DNA of 64,000 bases from Lepas anatifera. Taxonomy: Eukaryota; Arthropoda; Thecostraca; Lepadidae. Shown here piece by piece: positions 1-13,625 of this stretch. The notes under the pieces were generated by a model. That model saw only the letters and a list, made by a program, of their open reading frames with translations. It did no database searches and was not told the DNA's origin. The first letter of the stretch is position 1. Each line of letters begins with the position of its first letter. The stretch lies in contig JAOTON010001700.1 in the NCBI GenBank assembly GCA_034440635.1, positions 310,001-374,000 of the forward strand, in the 5' to 3' direction. The position numbers were made by a program, and so were the translations under genes.

Positions 1-292
1 CTGACTTCAGGTCACAAAATCGAAAAAACGGATATACATCTTGTAGACCCTGGAATGGTCATGAGGTGTAGGAAGTTTAAAATCGATCGACTAGGAAATG
101 TAGCTCTTACAGAGCTCAAGGTTAAATGAGCCTGGTGACTTGACCTTGGGTGACCTGGGGTAAAAAAATTCAGGGATGGTGGGAAAATGATGGGGTGAGA
201 GATAGAGCCCTCAACCGCGGTGCTGGTTGTCGTTTTCTGCTATCCCAAAACAACCTTAGGGGGCCATCGATGCCCCGGTGGGGGAGGATTAA
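1..292 (+). mobile_element. TTAA element family B, 3' part (B1)
   Basis: This is the right-hand end of a family B element cut by the window start. It ends in the single terminal module: a GGGGGCCATCGATG-type hairpin, a CCCCGGTGGGG motif and a terminal TTAA at 289-292. The interior carries TGACCT/AGGTCA hexamers and matches the right ends of the copies ending at 18989 and 29666. No coding capacity is visible. Confidence 0.8.
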
Positions 293-3200
293 ATGGGGCT
301 CCGTCTCCTAAAGCGAACTTGCCACAACATGGACAAACTTTATAAAAGACCGCCTTAGGCTGTTATGTATCAACTTTTGAACGAGCCATCCCAGAAAATC
401 CGGCCAGAGGTGTACCAGGCCAAGGGTGTAGCCAAGAGTTGGCTTTCGCGGAGTACGAGGTGAAAATAAACATATTCCGCCGCCAATGGTGGATAGCTTC
501 ATCATATGTCGCCCTACCTTTAGGTAAAATACATCGCGCTTAATTGCCCTTAGTTTGTGGCGTTGTCTTTTCACTCAGCTATGAGAGCGGTACCCCAACG
601 GTGGGTCAAACCCCATTTCGGCCACGGAGCCGTTTTGTGGTTCATGCAGGCCCATGGGGGAGGTAAGGTCCCTTTGATAAACCCCATTGATTCAAGATTG
701 CGAGATTCATGGCACACTTCCTTCAACATACTTTCCGAGACTTGAGTGCATACTGAATGATGGGTACATGGCCGCGAAGGCAGAATTCTTTAGCTTGAAG
801 CCGAAACGCTCAGGACGGATTTTCTGAAAACGTCTGGCGGCACTTTCTGCAAGACTCCAGTGATTCCCAATCCTTCCGAGCAGTATCTAAAAATGTCTGA
901 TGCGACTCCCGATATCGCATCTATGTGAGGCTGTCTTATCGACGATGGTAATGAAAAACAGGACTGACGAGCGTTAGGATCAGAGAAGAATATTTTCGGT
1001 GCGTCTCACTGGCAAGAGAGCCCACAATGAGAAATCATTTCGGGCATGGAGAAAACTCGCATGTTCCTCCGGCCCCGTTACCACTGGAAGAGTAATGTTC
1101 AGGGAAAGTATGATGACAGGTGCACGCAAGACAATGGCGCAAAACTAACCCCATTTTCTACAAAGCATTATTTATAGTTGGGGTCATGCAGTAGTAAAAG
1201 AATATAATCAGAATATATTATGTCCACTAAAAGGAGTCATCACGCGGCGAAGGCTGGGAAGCACAGAGTTTGAGCTTTTCGTGTCGAATGTTGACAGAAA
1301 CTTACTTATTTTTGCTCAGAGCTAAATAAAAATAGCAAGAGATTCCAGCAGTTTTATAACTGTGTCTAACCATTGTCTTTAACCTTACCTCACTGAAATA
1401 ACAACAGCATGCACCCACCAAAGCTTAGTCGGACGGATCAATGCAAATACAGTTCCCGGCGGCCATCGAAAAGATGTTTCACCAGACCGCACGAACCACA
1501 AGGAATAGACACTCTGTCGTCTGGGCAGGCATTGGTCCGCTCTGATAGACGCGCAGGCTGTTATATTTCTAGTGATTTCGGTTCAAATACAAATGATTAA
1601 ACACTGCAAAACCGAACTACTCAGGTCTCCCGCGTACTAAGCTTTTATCTGAGAAAATGAGCGAATATCTGCCAACATTCACACATAAGGAAATTCACAA
1701 CTAAAGAAGCCGCTGGAATTGCTTAATTCTTCCCGATAAACACTCCACCGTTTTTTGTTCGTTTTTACATCACGCTTCAGTCAGATGCACAAATACCATG
1801 AATGGAAAGGAGTGAGAACTTTTGGTCCCCACTTTCGTTCAAACATTGTGCAAAATCAGTCAATTCTCAGATTTTAGCCAGACAGGTTGAATCTGACAAC
1901 TGGAAACGCGGCCGACTTTAGAGTGGGCCTTTTTGTCCGCGGGAAATCGGAGAATTATTGCAGTCCTACTTTTTGGCCGCTGGCGACTGTAGGCATGCAC
2001 CTATCCTGGCATACACACACGGGATGTGGGGTCCCGGGAGGAAGCAGGCCGCCTGGCACGCCCCCTTTGCGAAAAGACGGCATGCAATGACAATTCTTCC
2101 GTTTCAAGGCACGGCGAAAATAAGCTCCCACTTTCCCCATCGTTACTTCTGCCAGCAGCATCATAACCTTACACCCCGTCTGTCGCCTATTCGTTCGATG
2201 CGCCTGGAAAAGTTCTTTCAGTCGCCTATTCAGTCGCCTGGAACAAGTTCGATGCGCCATAATTCTGCACTGGCATCGCCCAGCAGGCTAGCAACACATG
2301 CACAGCTGTGTTAAACCGTGTGGCCATGTAGGCATCACTGAGCGGTCTCAGTGTTAGAGCGGCTCACCGAAGCGTGCCCGGGCTCATTAGGATAATTGGC
2401 AGACGATAATGGCACTTGTCCCTTAGTCGTGTCTTCCACGCAAAAGGGAACACTTGTGTCCGAGGGGTCAGTCAGAGAGCCCGCTGTGTTCCCCAGCTTG
2501 AAAGGCTTGTGTGCTTCCTCAAGAGCCGAGGACTCTGTCTTGTTTACTTACCCATTCAGACTGATATAAAATGGTTCAGTGGAAAATAAACAAGTTTTGT
2601 GGGCTCGAATTACGCAGCGGTCATGCCAGAACTCTCCTTCAGCAAGACGAGAGTTGGAGCCGGCAAGGAAGCTCAGGAACCAGTGCATTTTATACACCAA
2701 AACATAGAAACCATTCAAATGGAAGTGCGCGTTGCCTAAAAGAGTGACCATCCAGTAACTACGTACATTTCGCAAAAAAGGTAAATCAAATCAACGTACA
2801 CGAAACAGTAGTGTATTCACCCCTTCGCTCATGGCGGAAGAGTTTCTGCTCTTCAATAACTCTCAAAGAAAAGCGAGATATCTCTTCCAACCAGTATCCG
2901 CGCTTTGTAGCTGACTCCTTACCTTACGCCTGCTCTATCGGGTGAATTTGTGTGCCACATCATCACTTAGCATGTTTTTTACACCCATAGCTGCGCCTGA
3001 CTTGTTCTTTGCTGAAATTTTCCGACGTTAAAACATTCGACGGTACCAAAGACTCGTACCTGACCGACAGTTGTAAACTAACGCGTGACGATTCTTCTCA
3101 CGACCAATATTTATCAACAAAACACATCAGAACGACACATTTCCTGTCATGAATTTGGATGTTTACAACAGTACATTTTGTATGAAACGTTTAACACAAC

Positions 3201-4574
3201 GGTGCACATGGTATTTAACCCGCGCAAATACAAAGAAGGAAGGACGGCGAACTCAAAGAAAATATTCAAATTGAAACAGACTATTCTCCCTTACCTCGTA
3301 CCTACCTAGAAACCTACCCTCCACACGGGCTTTTATAATATATAGGGTTGTGTATTGATCTACTTCAAAACAGGTGTCTTTATGGGAACAACGACATTTC
3401 ACCGTACGTAAACTCTTTGTGCGGTTTAGAACAATCACCGAGCGACATAAGCACGGGGTTCAGGGAGAGCAGCAGGAGTATGGACACGTGCAATGACGTC
3501 GCTGTCCCATCAGCCAGGGAAAGTCACGCGCTCGCACCGCTGTGTACTGCCGCTGCGTGCCTGACCCTTCTGCGGCTCTGCAATTGGACAGCTGACACGC
3601 CTATTGCATTGTTGTGCGCCTCAGCATTGGCCATCTGCCTCAAAGTAAGGTTGCACTGATCTTTAAAATGCGTTCACGATGGCACAAATGAAACAGCATC
3701 AAACAAACTGCATCAGAAGCCTCCAACACTGAATCAAGAACCAGCAGAGGATGATGGACTATATTCATGAGAGGCGGAATGCTGCCGACGGACCTGTGCA
3801 GTTAATAATACCACATCACCGAGATATTGAACGATATCCATTAAAAAGACTCTTCCAGGACATATGGAATGTTAAAGGAGATCACCCTGGCGATTTCCAT
3901 CAGGCTGGATCTTTTTCTTGGACATAATTGCCATTGCAGCCTGCAGGTTTTTGTGTGCATTTGGCCTTCTCGCAGACCGTATATGGTCAATTCAAGTACA
4001 ATGATGTAAAGTAATGTAGCGAATTAATACCCGCTTTCTCATCGATGGGATAAGGAAAATGTCGGCTTGCTGCTGCACCCCAAGTTTGTTCCGGTTATTG
4101 GAAACTACTAAGAACAGTTAAGCAGAGAAATTGTCAGAAGGCATGCCCGACAACCCGGGGGATAGTTAAACATTACACAGAGACACTCAGCACAGAAAAA
4201 AGTAACGGGACCTTCATAAAAATTCAGATTTTATTAATGCAAACCCATATATGCAAGCCAAGTCAGTCATACGCAACGGATAAAAATCGCAACACGAGTG
4301 ATCCACTAGTTTTACCGGGCTCAGTCTATTTTTACACTGTTTTAAGGCTTGGTAGATTTGTGTTTATTAGTTTTTATATATCTTACCCCCTTGAATAGAC
4401 CCATACCAAAGCATGTTGCTTATTCTAATGAATGCATGGACATGACATTAAATATGTATATATTTTCAGCACGCCAAAAGCAGGTTTCTCGCTTCGTTCG
4501 TCATCGGTTTCCGACAAGAAACGGCAGTGACCGAAGTGTAATTTGAGCGGGTCTTTCATACCGCATACACGCAC

Positions 4575-4576
<2 letters not shown>
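293..4576. other. No gene recognised
   Basis: No exon, RNA gene or recognised transposon is visible. Open frames are short and overlap on both strands without protein-like composition. A small local duplication at about 2189-2262 repeats GTCGCCTATTC and TTCGATGCGCC. Confidence 0.5.
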
Positions 4577-4653
<77 letters not shown>

Positions 4654-4670
4654 TTAATATATGTATATAT
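4577..4670. repeat. AT dinucleotide microsatellite
   Basis: A near-continuous TA repeat, interrupted by TTAAG and CATATATTAATATATG. It is a simple sequence repeat able to form cruciforms. Confidence 0.97.
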
Positions 4671-4800
4671 TGTCCTGTACAGTCACTAGCGGTTCTGAAT
4701 GGCAATGCTATGCCTTGGAAAGGATCATAGACGCTTGGACCGTCGCCAAACAATCAAACTCAGCAGTTCACGAGTTCTGCCACCGACACCAGTAGTGGTA

Positions 4801-4985
4801 ATAATAATAATTGTTGGGGTTTAACGACGCACCAACTGCCAGGGTCATACGGCGTCGCCAACTCTCACCCTGTTGGAAGGGATTTTGGGGATCAGATCGA
4901 CTTATTCAGAGGCTCCGCCGGGACTTGAACCCGGGACCGGAGGCTTAGAAGACAAGGGTGCTATCCACTAAGCCACCTCATCCCC
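4801..4985 (-). mobile_element. tRNA-derived SINE (Arg-like head), complete
   Basis: Read on the minus strand, the element starts with a tRNA-like head of about 75 nt. It has an A-box-like GTGGCTTAGTGG, an anticodon loop CTTCTAA (TCT, Arg) and a B box GGTTCAAGTCC. A non-tRNA body follows (CCTTCCAACAGGG, GACCCTGGCAGTTGGTGCG) and then an ATT-repeat tail. It is bracketed by a perfect 15-bp target duplication (ACACCAGTAGTGGTA) at 4786-4800 and 4986-5000, which shows retroposition rather than a resident tRNA gene. The same body and tail occur at 34072-34260 with a different tRNA-like head. Confidence 0.9.
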
Positions 4986-5000
4986 ACACCAGTAGTGGTA

Positions 5001-5337
5001 GACACGCCTCAGAAATAACAAGGAAATTTTATAGGCCTCTTTTTGGCTTGCAATATTGAGGTCAGAACAGGCCACAAGTGACAAGTTAGCGGTATTTTTC
5101 GACTCTGGTTTGAGTTAGAGCCAATGTTAATGCAGCAATAGATTCCTCTCGTTACAGTCAATCGAATAATATATGACCAAACTAAGCCAACATGCAAAAG
5201 TTACATGGCCCAGCGTCAGATAACGTTACTGTCTGACTTACTATGCTCATGATGGATATCAATCTACTAGCGATGATAATATTAATACACCACGATCAGA
5301 ATTGAAGCTCTGTCACCATTTCGGGCTAAGCTATTGG
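5001..5337. other. No gene recognised
   Basis: Unique-looking sequence; nothing identifiable. Confidence 0.5.
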
Positions 5338-5339
5338 CC

Positions 5340-5860
5340 CGAGTCTGAAAAAAATGTTGCAACAGTCCTAGATAACCTCTCAAAGGCCACAGGTCAAAGC
5401 TTCCAACATGACCCTCAAAATTTTCTTAAGATACCACGATTTTGAGAGAAAAAAAATCATCTCAAGCCATAACCTCACAACCCAAAACATTTTTCGCTAT
5501 TTCCAATTTTCCACATTTATTTCTAAGACGCAAAGGTCATGGTCCACATCTGAACCTTACGTTAATGATGTTGGAAAATACCGCTACAAGTTGTGTTCAT
5601 CGATAGCCCTATTGTGTGGTTTTAATCTCAGATCAATAGATTAAACATATTCGCATGTTACCACTTGGGACATTTTTTCGAGATAAGGCCACTTGACCTG
5701 GCCTGGTGATCTGACCTGAGATAACCAGATCTGAAACGTTTTATAAAAAAAGATGCACAGACGATAACCGAGAAGTTGTGCGAAGTATAGAGGTGCCGTT
5801 TTATAACAGCTCCAAAAAACCGAGGGAGGGTTCTCGCACCTCGATACTGGGGTGAAGGTT
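5340..5860 (+). mobile_element. Degenerate relative of the TTAA / TGACCT elements
   Basis: The stretch at about 5690-5850 follows the order seen near the right ends of families A and E: a cacttgacct tract, a tggtgatctgacctgagat tract, then GCCGTTTT and CCGAGGGAGG. Scattered AGGTCA-like hexamers precede it. No clear TTAA termini survive, so this reads as an old, decayed copy. Confidence 0.45.
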
Positions 5861-6842
5861 TAGCTTCAACAGCCTTCTCTATATCGTCTATACCCAAATC
5901 CCCCACATAAAATGTTTCGAATGAGCACACACTTGTAACGTCAGATACCAGATCATGGAGAGAATTGACAAAAAAGCAAACTCCAATATTAAGTGACCCT
6001 TTTTAGCTGGATCACCCAGATTGACCTCAAAGTAGTCAAATTCAGGGCAGGCCATTCGGCTAATAAAAGAATGTACCAAAGTCTGCGTACAAGTGCAATG
6101 AAAACATTTTATGGCTGGTTGCATAATGCACAGCTATGACTGGCTCGTGATATCCCCCTTTATTGCAGCATGCTTGGCAATATGACACAAAGCAGTGCAT
6201 CACAAAACCAGCGGTACTTGAGTGACAACCTTGGACACTTCCCCATTACTGGCAGATTACAAATTACTTACATTATTCTCCGAGCCTGCTCAATGAAAAA
6301 CAACGATAAAATGAAACAAGATAAAATCTTGTTCGGCATCTCGGTATCGTAAAATCTCGGTATCGTATTCATACAAATACGGGGTATGAATAATAATATC
6401 CCGATAATCATCAAAGCACTCCGCCGGCGCAGAAAACCGGGACAGTACTTGCGACTTTTTCTACATTGCGACTTTATGTGCAGCCAAGACCAATGCTCGC
6501 ACAACAGAAAGTCGAGGTCAAACGCTCAACACAGGAAGCTCGAATTTAGTGTCCCACACCTGAACGATGACTTGGGATTGACTTTGGGTTGACAAGGGAT
6601 CGAATAACCCTCAACACTTCATTCGTTGCCCTCATGTTATCTGAGCACCACGTTTGGGTCCATTCAAACGAGCCTGAGACCCACGTTATGACAAAATAAG
6701 AAGCACGACTTGTATGATTTGGCATGCCTTTGTTTTTGCACGTGCCAAGAGCTATGTCAACACCTCGCCCAGATCGTTTACGTTCATTCAGTGGCTGAAT
6801 TGACTAAGCTACAAGATGAAAGCTCGTCAAGGTATGCTGCAC
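5861..6842. other. No gene recognised
   Basis: No supported exon or repeat. A small direct repeat, CTCGGTATCGTA, occurs at about 6339-6366. Confidence 0.5.
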
Positions 6843-7064
6843 CATAGGCGGATCCCGGCTTTCAGACCGGACGATATCGTGGGAGGGGCGCCAATCGGAC
6901 CAGGGGGCTTCACTCTTTGGGCGGAAAAAAGCCTATCAAGTGAACACCAAATGCTATCGCAGGCGCGCCGGTACCCGCATTCTGAGGAGCTGGGGGAACG
7001 ACACGTCAGGGGGCGCCATCGACCTTTCAGGGGATCGGAGATCGATCCCTTGGATCCACCTATG
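6843..7064. mobile_element. hAT-like MITE with CATAGGCGGATCC ends (G family)
   Basis: The left end reads CATAGGCGGATCC and the right end TGGATCCACCTATG, an imperfect terminal inverted repeat. The GC-rich interior contains GGCGCCATCGACC and GGGGCGCC motifs shared with 28320-28567 and 51436-51681. I cannot find an intact target duplication here, so this copy is inferred by homology to those with one. Confidence 0.6.
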
Positions 7065-7940
7065 CACACTTTCGGAAATATTAGTTTTCATTAGAATCAG
7101 TTTGCGCGATGGTCGGGCCAGTTCGGCCGAATGTGAAATATTATCCATATGCGGGACAGAACTGGTGGATGTAGCGTGCTCGGCCGGAGATTAAAACTTT
7201 CTTTCAAGACTCCAGCTTCAGTCCCATTTTCCACAGTCTGAAAGGAAATAATCGAGCTAATTCGTTAGGCACGGTGCCAACTGTCGAATCACTAGTTGAA
7301 ACCGCATTGTTGCTTCTCAGCATTCATATACTGGCCTCCATAAAATGTACCACCGATGCTACATATTCACTACTGCATGCTGAGTACGCCGTAGTTTCGG
7401 CACGGGCCCTACAGCGCCAAGAAATATATTCACGCAAGGAAGATACATTTCCAACGTCGACATTGATAACTGCATCTCTTTATGACTGGGCGTTTGTATT
7501 ATGGATACAAATGTTAAGTGCTGTGGGGCATTACATCAAAGGATATGGCGTCCTTCCAAATGACATATAAACCCGTCATATTATATATGACAGGATATGG
7601 GGTAAAGTTTAACAGTATGACTGAGGGTGGGCAGGCCCTACGCATTTCCAATAAAGCGGCGGCTAAGATAGGTGAGGATTGTACTGTTTAAAGCATCTCT
7701 GACACATGAAGAGTTTCCGATACTGTAGCTCGCTCTCGCTCTCGCTCTCTTGTGGCGTGGTGAACCCGCCAAGCAAACATAGCCGCCCTGTCTCAAGGAC
7801 AGGGAATGGTCTAAACTTTGAGTATGTTTTGCGAGCATTTTTGTTGCAGTGTTTATAGATACTAGAGTGTATAAGTGCGCCTGTAAGGTTGAATACATCA
7901 GATCGGTCCAGCATTCGTCTCGTCTCTCCGGGCAACACCA

Positions 7941-7942
<2 letters not shown>
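7065..7942. other. No gene recognised
   Basis: Open frames of up to 98 codons exist but have no recognisable domains or splice context. Confidence 0.45.
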
Positions 7943-10029
<2,087 letters not shown>

Positions 10030-10440
10030 ACGGAACTGGGCGCCACCCGGCCGGGACGTACCACCATAAAAGCGCAGTCCCAGAGTTCCCGATCACGTGA
10101 CTTTCACAGCCGTCTATCACCACCAGATCACAGCCGGACGCGGTCTGTCCACCTCGACGTCAGCTGCACCATGGACCTGCCGCAGATCGCCAGCGCGCGG
10201 CCGCCCCGCCACCGTGACCGGCGTATCGAGCCGGTCCGACTGGCCGCCCGTGCTGGCTGAGGCTGAGGCTGGGGCTGAGCCGGCTGGCGGCGCGTCGTGC
10301 CAGCCGCGGCACGGCCGGCCGGCCCCGACCGCCCGTCCGCCCGCGTCCGCCCTCCGCACCACACCACCGCGCAGCCGGCGCCCGTACACACTCCGACATC
10401 GCCGCCCCGCGCTCGCCCGCCCCGCTACTGCGTAGGAATA
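10030..10440. promoter_or_regulatory. CpG-rich island (possible promoter or 5' exon)
   Basis: This block is strongly GC- and CpG-rich (many GCCGGC, CCGCGC and CGGCCG) within moderately AT-rich DNA. It has a CACGTG core at about 10095-10100. Long open frames exist in several frames at once, as expected from stop-codon depletion in GC-rich DNA. None has a recognisable domain, so a CpG-island promoter is the simpler reading. Confidence 0.4.
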
Positions 10441-11659
10441 ATCCTAAAACAAGTGTAGAATGGTAGACGAGAGTAAAGTACGGCCGGGTATAGCCGGAAG
10501 CAAGGACGTGAATACACCAGCGTCGGCGTGGCTGTCGGCTTTTAACGCCGGTGACGCAGAGGACGGCGGTACAGTCTCTGACAGTGGCGTTTTGTTGTCA
10601 GAACCGGTGAGCCGGCTTCGATGAAAAAGGCGGGTAGTTTGACAGCGGCGTTCGCGGAACATTGCTCAAAAAGCGCGCTCGGTACACACGTCAGGGCACC
10701 AACAACCGCTCGCCGGAGCCTGCCGTCTAAACACACTCGTCCGCTGGCACGTCAGTATGCCGTGCCTGGGCAGGGGGAGCATTGTCACACATGGCAAACC
10801 ATACTTCATGCAACGCCAAATTCCTCATTACTTTTATTTTCAATAACGGTGACTTTCCTTGAAAGAGTAAAATCACCACCAGATGGCAACAGCTCCAGGC
10901 GTAATCCTCTGATGCTTGGCATCTATCGTTACACTGGGCTATGCGCCTACAAGCGAAAATCTGACATAATATCGTACCCGTCTGTATTCATGTTTTCAAT
11001 GCCAAACGGGGCCGGACGAGCTCGGTCACGGACAGGGAGCTCCCCCTTCCAGAGGTGTGTGTTTGGATGCAGAGTCCGTGCGGCGCCTGGAGCAGCCACA
11101 TCCCTCTCTGGATATTCTCCAACAGTAGCTGGTGGGCCGACTGGGTCCGCTGTTGTGACAGCAGTGGGACCGTGCCTGTTTTGGTGATGACTTACTGGCG
11201 GCCGGAAGCCTCGGCGGTCTTAATTATGCCTTGTTAAGCTACTTTCTACGAAACTACGTTAGTTCTATTGCGGCATTTAACGTTAAATATTTTGTACCTA
11301 TATATAAATATGGTCTTAGATTTTTCAAAGACACTATAGAAATACTCACTAGCTGATTGGCCCAGCGCAACGTTATTCTCATTTATCGTCAAAAGCAAAC
11401 TCCCATTTTCTTTTAAAAAAATCATCGATATCTCACAATCCGCCAGAAACATATGGTTGGTTTTCTACATAGATTCCGTGAACATTTTAACATATTTTGC
11501 ACCACAAATGCGTTTAAAAATTAAACCCACTTCCACTAAAAATATAAATAGAACAGGAAAGTCCGGTATGCACAGCACTCGACATTATTTGCCTCAATGA
11601 AAAATTTAAACAGCAAACAAAACTCGCAACACGCTCCCCTCCCCGTATTCCAAGTCAGA
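10441..11659. other. No supported gene (one 188-codon open frame)
   Basis: A plus-strand frame from 10621 to 11187 is open for 188 codons. It has no recognisable domain or repeat, and its composition does not change across the frame. It is probably chance, helped by local GC content, but an undescribed exon cannot be excluded. Confidence 0.3.
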
Positions 11660-12430
11660 CGAGGCTCAGCGTTCGATGGTACAGCCTTGCGGCGCCGACG
11701 ACGGTGCGGCGTCAGCGTCAGAGGTGGGGGCGCCACATGCCGCCCCCGTCCCGGACGTGCCGGCTGGCTGTGCGGGTCCGGAGCGCAGTGGAAACAAGCC
11801 GCTCCCTCGCCGCGCTGGCCCGCTGCGCTGCGCTGCGGCGCGGCTGCCGGCTCCGCGCTATCGATTGTGGCGGCGTCGGGCGGCGGCAGCGGCGCGGCGC
11901 ACCGCGCGGCCAGCCGACGCCGCCGGCCCACCGAGCCAGGGACGTCGCCCGCCGCCAGGCGGCAGGCCGGTCGCCGGCCGCGCCGCGCCGCCGCGCCACA
12001 CAGAAGGATCGACAGAGTCACAGAAATGAGCGAACGCTGGGCCCCGGCTGCCACTGAACGACACGAGGACGGCATGCACCGTCCAGTGTTGGTCCAACAC
12101 CCTCTTTCAAATCCTGCTCCCTTTTGGAACGCCTCTAGGCACGACCTTTACATACGCAGCTGAGCGAGCGGCGCGGTTTTGGCGGTGACGAGTATGGCAC
12201 CACCATCGGACCGGCGCAGGCGGCCCGGCCAGCGCCAGTGGTAGCGCCGGCGGACGCCACACGGGCGGCACTAGACACCGTCCGAATCGATGGCTGACCC
12301 GAGCCGAGCCCCAACGCCGCCGCCGCGCCGCCGCCGCCCAACCTACGGACCGGCCACAAAGGACGCCACCGCCACCTCTCCGCTCGCAAACGTTCACCAA
12401 TCCGTTTCGATCCAATGCGAAAAGGCAAAC
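11660..12430. promoter_or_regulatory. CpG-rich island
   Basis: A very GC-rich block (runs of GCGGCGCGGC, CCGCCGCGCC and similar) is open in most of the six frames on both strands for 90-190 codons. Arg/Ala/Pro-rich translations in every frame indicate base composition, not coding. It may be a promoter or first-exon island; transcription direction cannot be told. Confidence 0.4.
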
Positions 12431-13312
12431 ATTGCCAGCGTCGACGTACCCTGGACGACAAAGAAATTTAGTGTCCAAGTTAGTTCCCGCCAATGTCAAA
12501 TTCATTAACGACGAGCTGGTTCTCTTGTTTAATTCCGTGTGTCATACTGGCGGCATATGCATCCATGCACATATATTGCCAGTATAAAAAACATAAAGCA
12601 TACACAGTACGTAAAATTGGTGTAATCCGTATAGCGTAGCACAGCGTAGCATTCGGTAGCCTCAAGTCCATTTTGGAACAAAGACCGGTGGCGAGTGGAC
12701 AGCGCCGCGACTATGCAGTAAATCATCGAGAAGGATTTGCTAATAACACTGGGAGCTGCAAACATAGATTAGATGGTCCAGGCAAAAGCAGATAGGGCAG
12801 AGTTATGCCAGCAAATTACGCCGCGCAGAAAATATGATTTCAGCGGATGGGTTTTTTCATCTTTGTACCTCTGGGTTCAGGGCATAAATTCCACTAAGTC
12901 CACAAATCCCTCGACTGATTTCCACGTCGGGAGAAATATGCAAAACATCTGAACCATTGTGTAATTCCCTGCTGTTTATACTTTTACCCTCCCACCTTGC
13001 TTTACAGATATCGATGTGACTGAGAGCGCGAGTACAGCCGCCACCATCTAACCAATGTAGTCCAGGTCACCCCGTCCACATTGCACGCTACCGTATCACA
13101 TGTTTTTCATTCCACCCCCACCAGGCTCTTACGTCACATCCCAGCGACCGACGCGTCATTTTTGACAGCTCCTAGACAGAGGTGGCATGTACACACGAGA
13201 GGTGTCAAAATACCGGCCCGCTAACACCGGTGAAGTCACGGGCGGTGGACAAACCTGGACAAACGCCGAGAGTTCGGCTGGTCTGCCGTGCAAAGGAAGA
13301 CATTCCCCGGTC
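12431..13312. other. No gene recognised
   Basis: No supported exon, RNA gene or repeat. Confidence 0.5.
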
Positions 13313-13625
13313 GCCCCGGTAGCTCAGTTGGTAGAGCGTTGGGCTCCGGCCCGCTGCTCAGAAGCATGCAGTGGCAGCGCATGTACAGGCTTGGGATCGG
13401 TTCCCCTGAGACGCTCCGGCGCTCAATAGTTTACCCGACGCACAGGTCGGCTGGCAGCTCACTGGTGAGAGGGTGACCTGAGCGGGACGGCCGTCCCTGT
13501 GCTTTGTGGGAACGTTAAACTTTGGCTTCTAAATTAACCCTTCATTGTGGGAGTTGCTCGTTCGGGCGGTGGGGTCGGGGTCTCCGTGACAAGTCCCTTG
13601 ATGACTTTAGTGAGACTCTGACTCA
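13313..13625 (+). mobile_element. tRNA-derived SINE, second family
   Basis: The 5' end has a textbook A box (TAGCTCAGTTGG preceded by GCCCCGG) and a degenerate B box (GGGATCGGTTCCCC). The body has GGTGACCTGAGCGGGACGG and GGGTCGGGGTCTCCGTGAC, and it ends near TTGATGACTTTAGTGAGAC. The body and 3' end recur in reverse orientation at 62774-62938, so this is a dispersed retroelement and not a functional tRNA gene. No clear target duplication was found. Confidence 0.75.

Noticed and set aside
4910..4985. Functional tRNA-Arg gene (minus strand)
   Set aside because: The tRNA-like head is part of a SINE with body, tail and a 15-bp target duplication.
11536..12163. Overlapping 117-188 codon frames on both strands
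   Set aside because: GC-rich composition removes stops in nearly all frames; Arg/Ala/Pro-rich products have no recognisable family.
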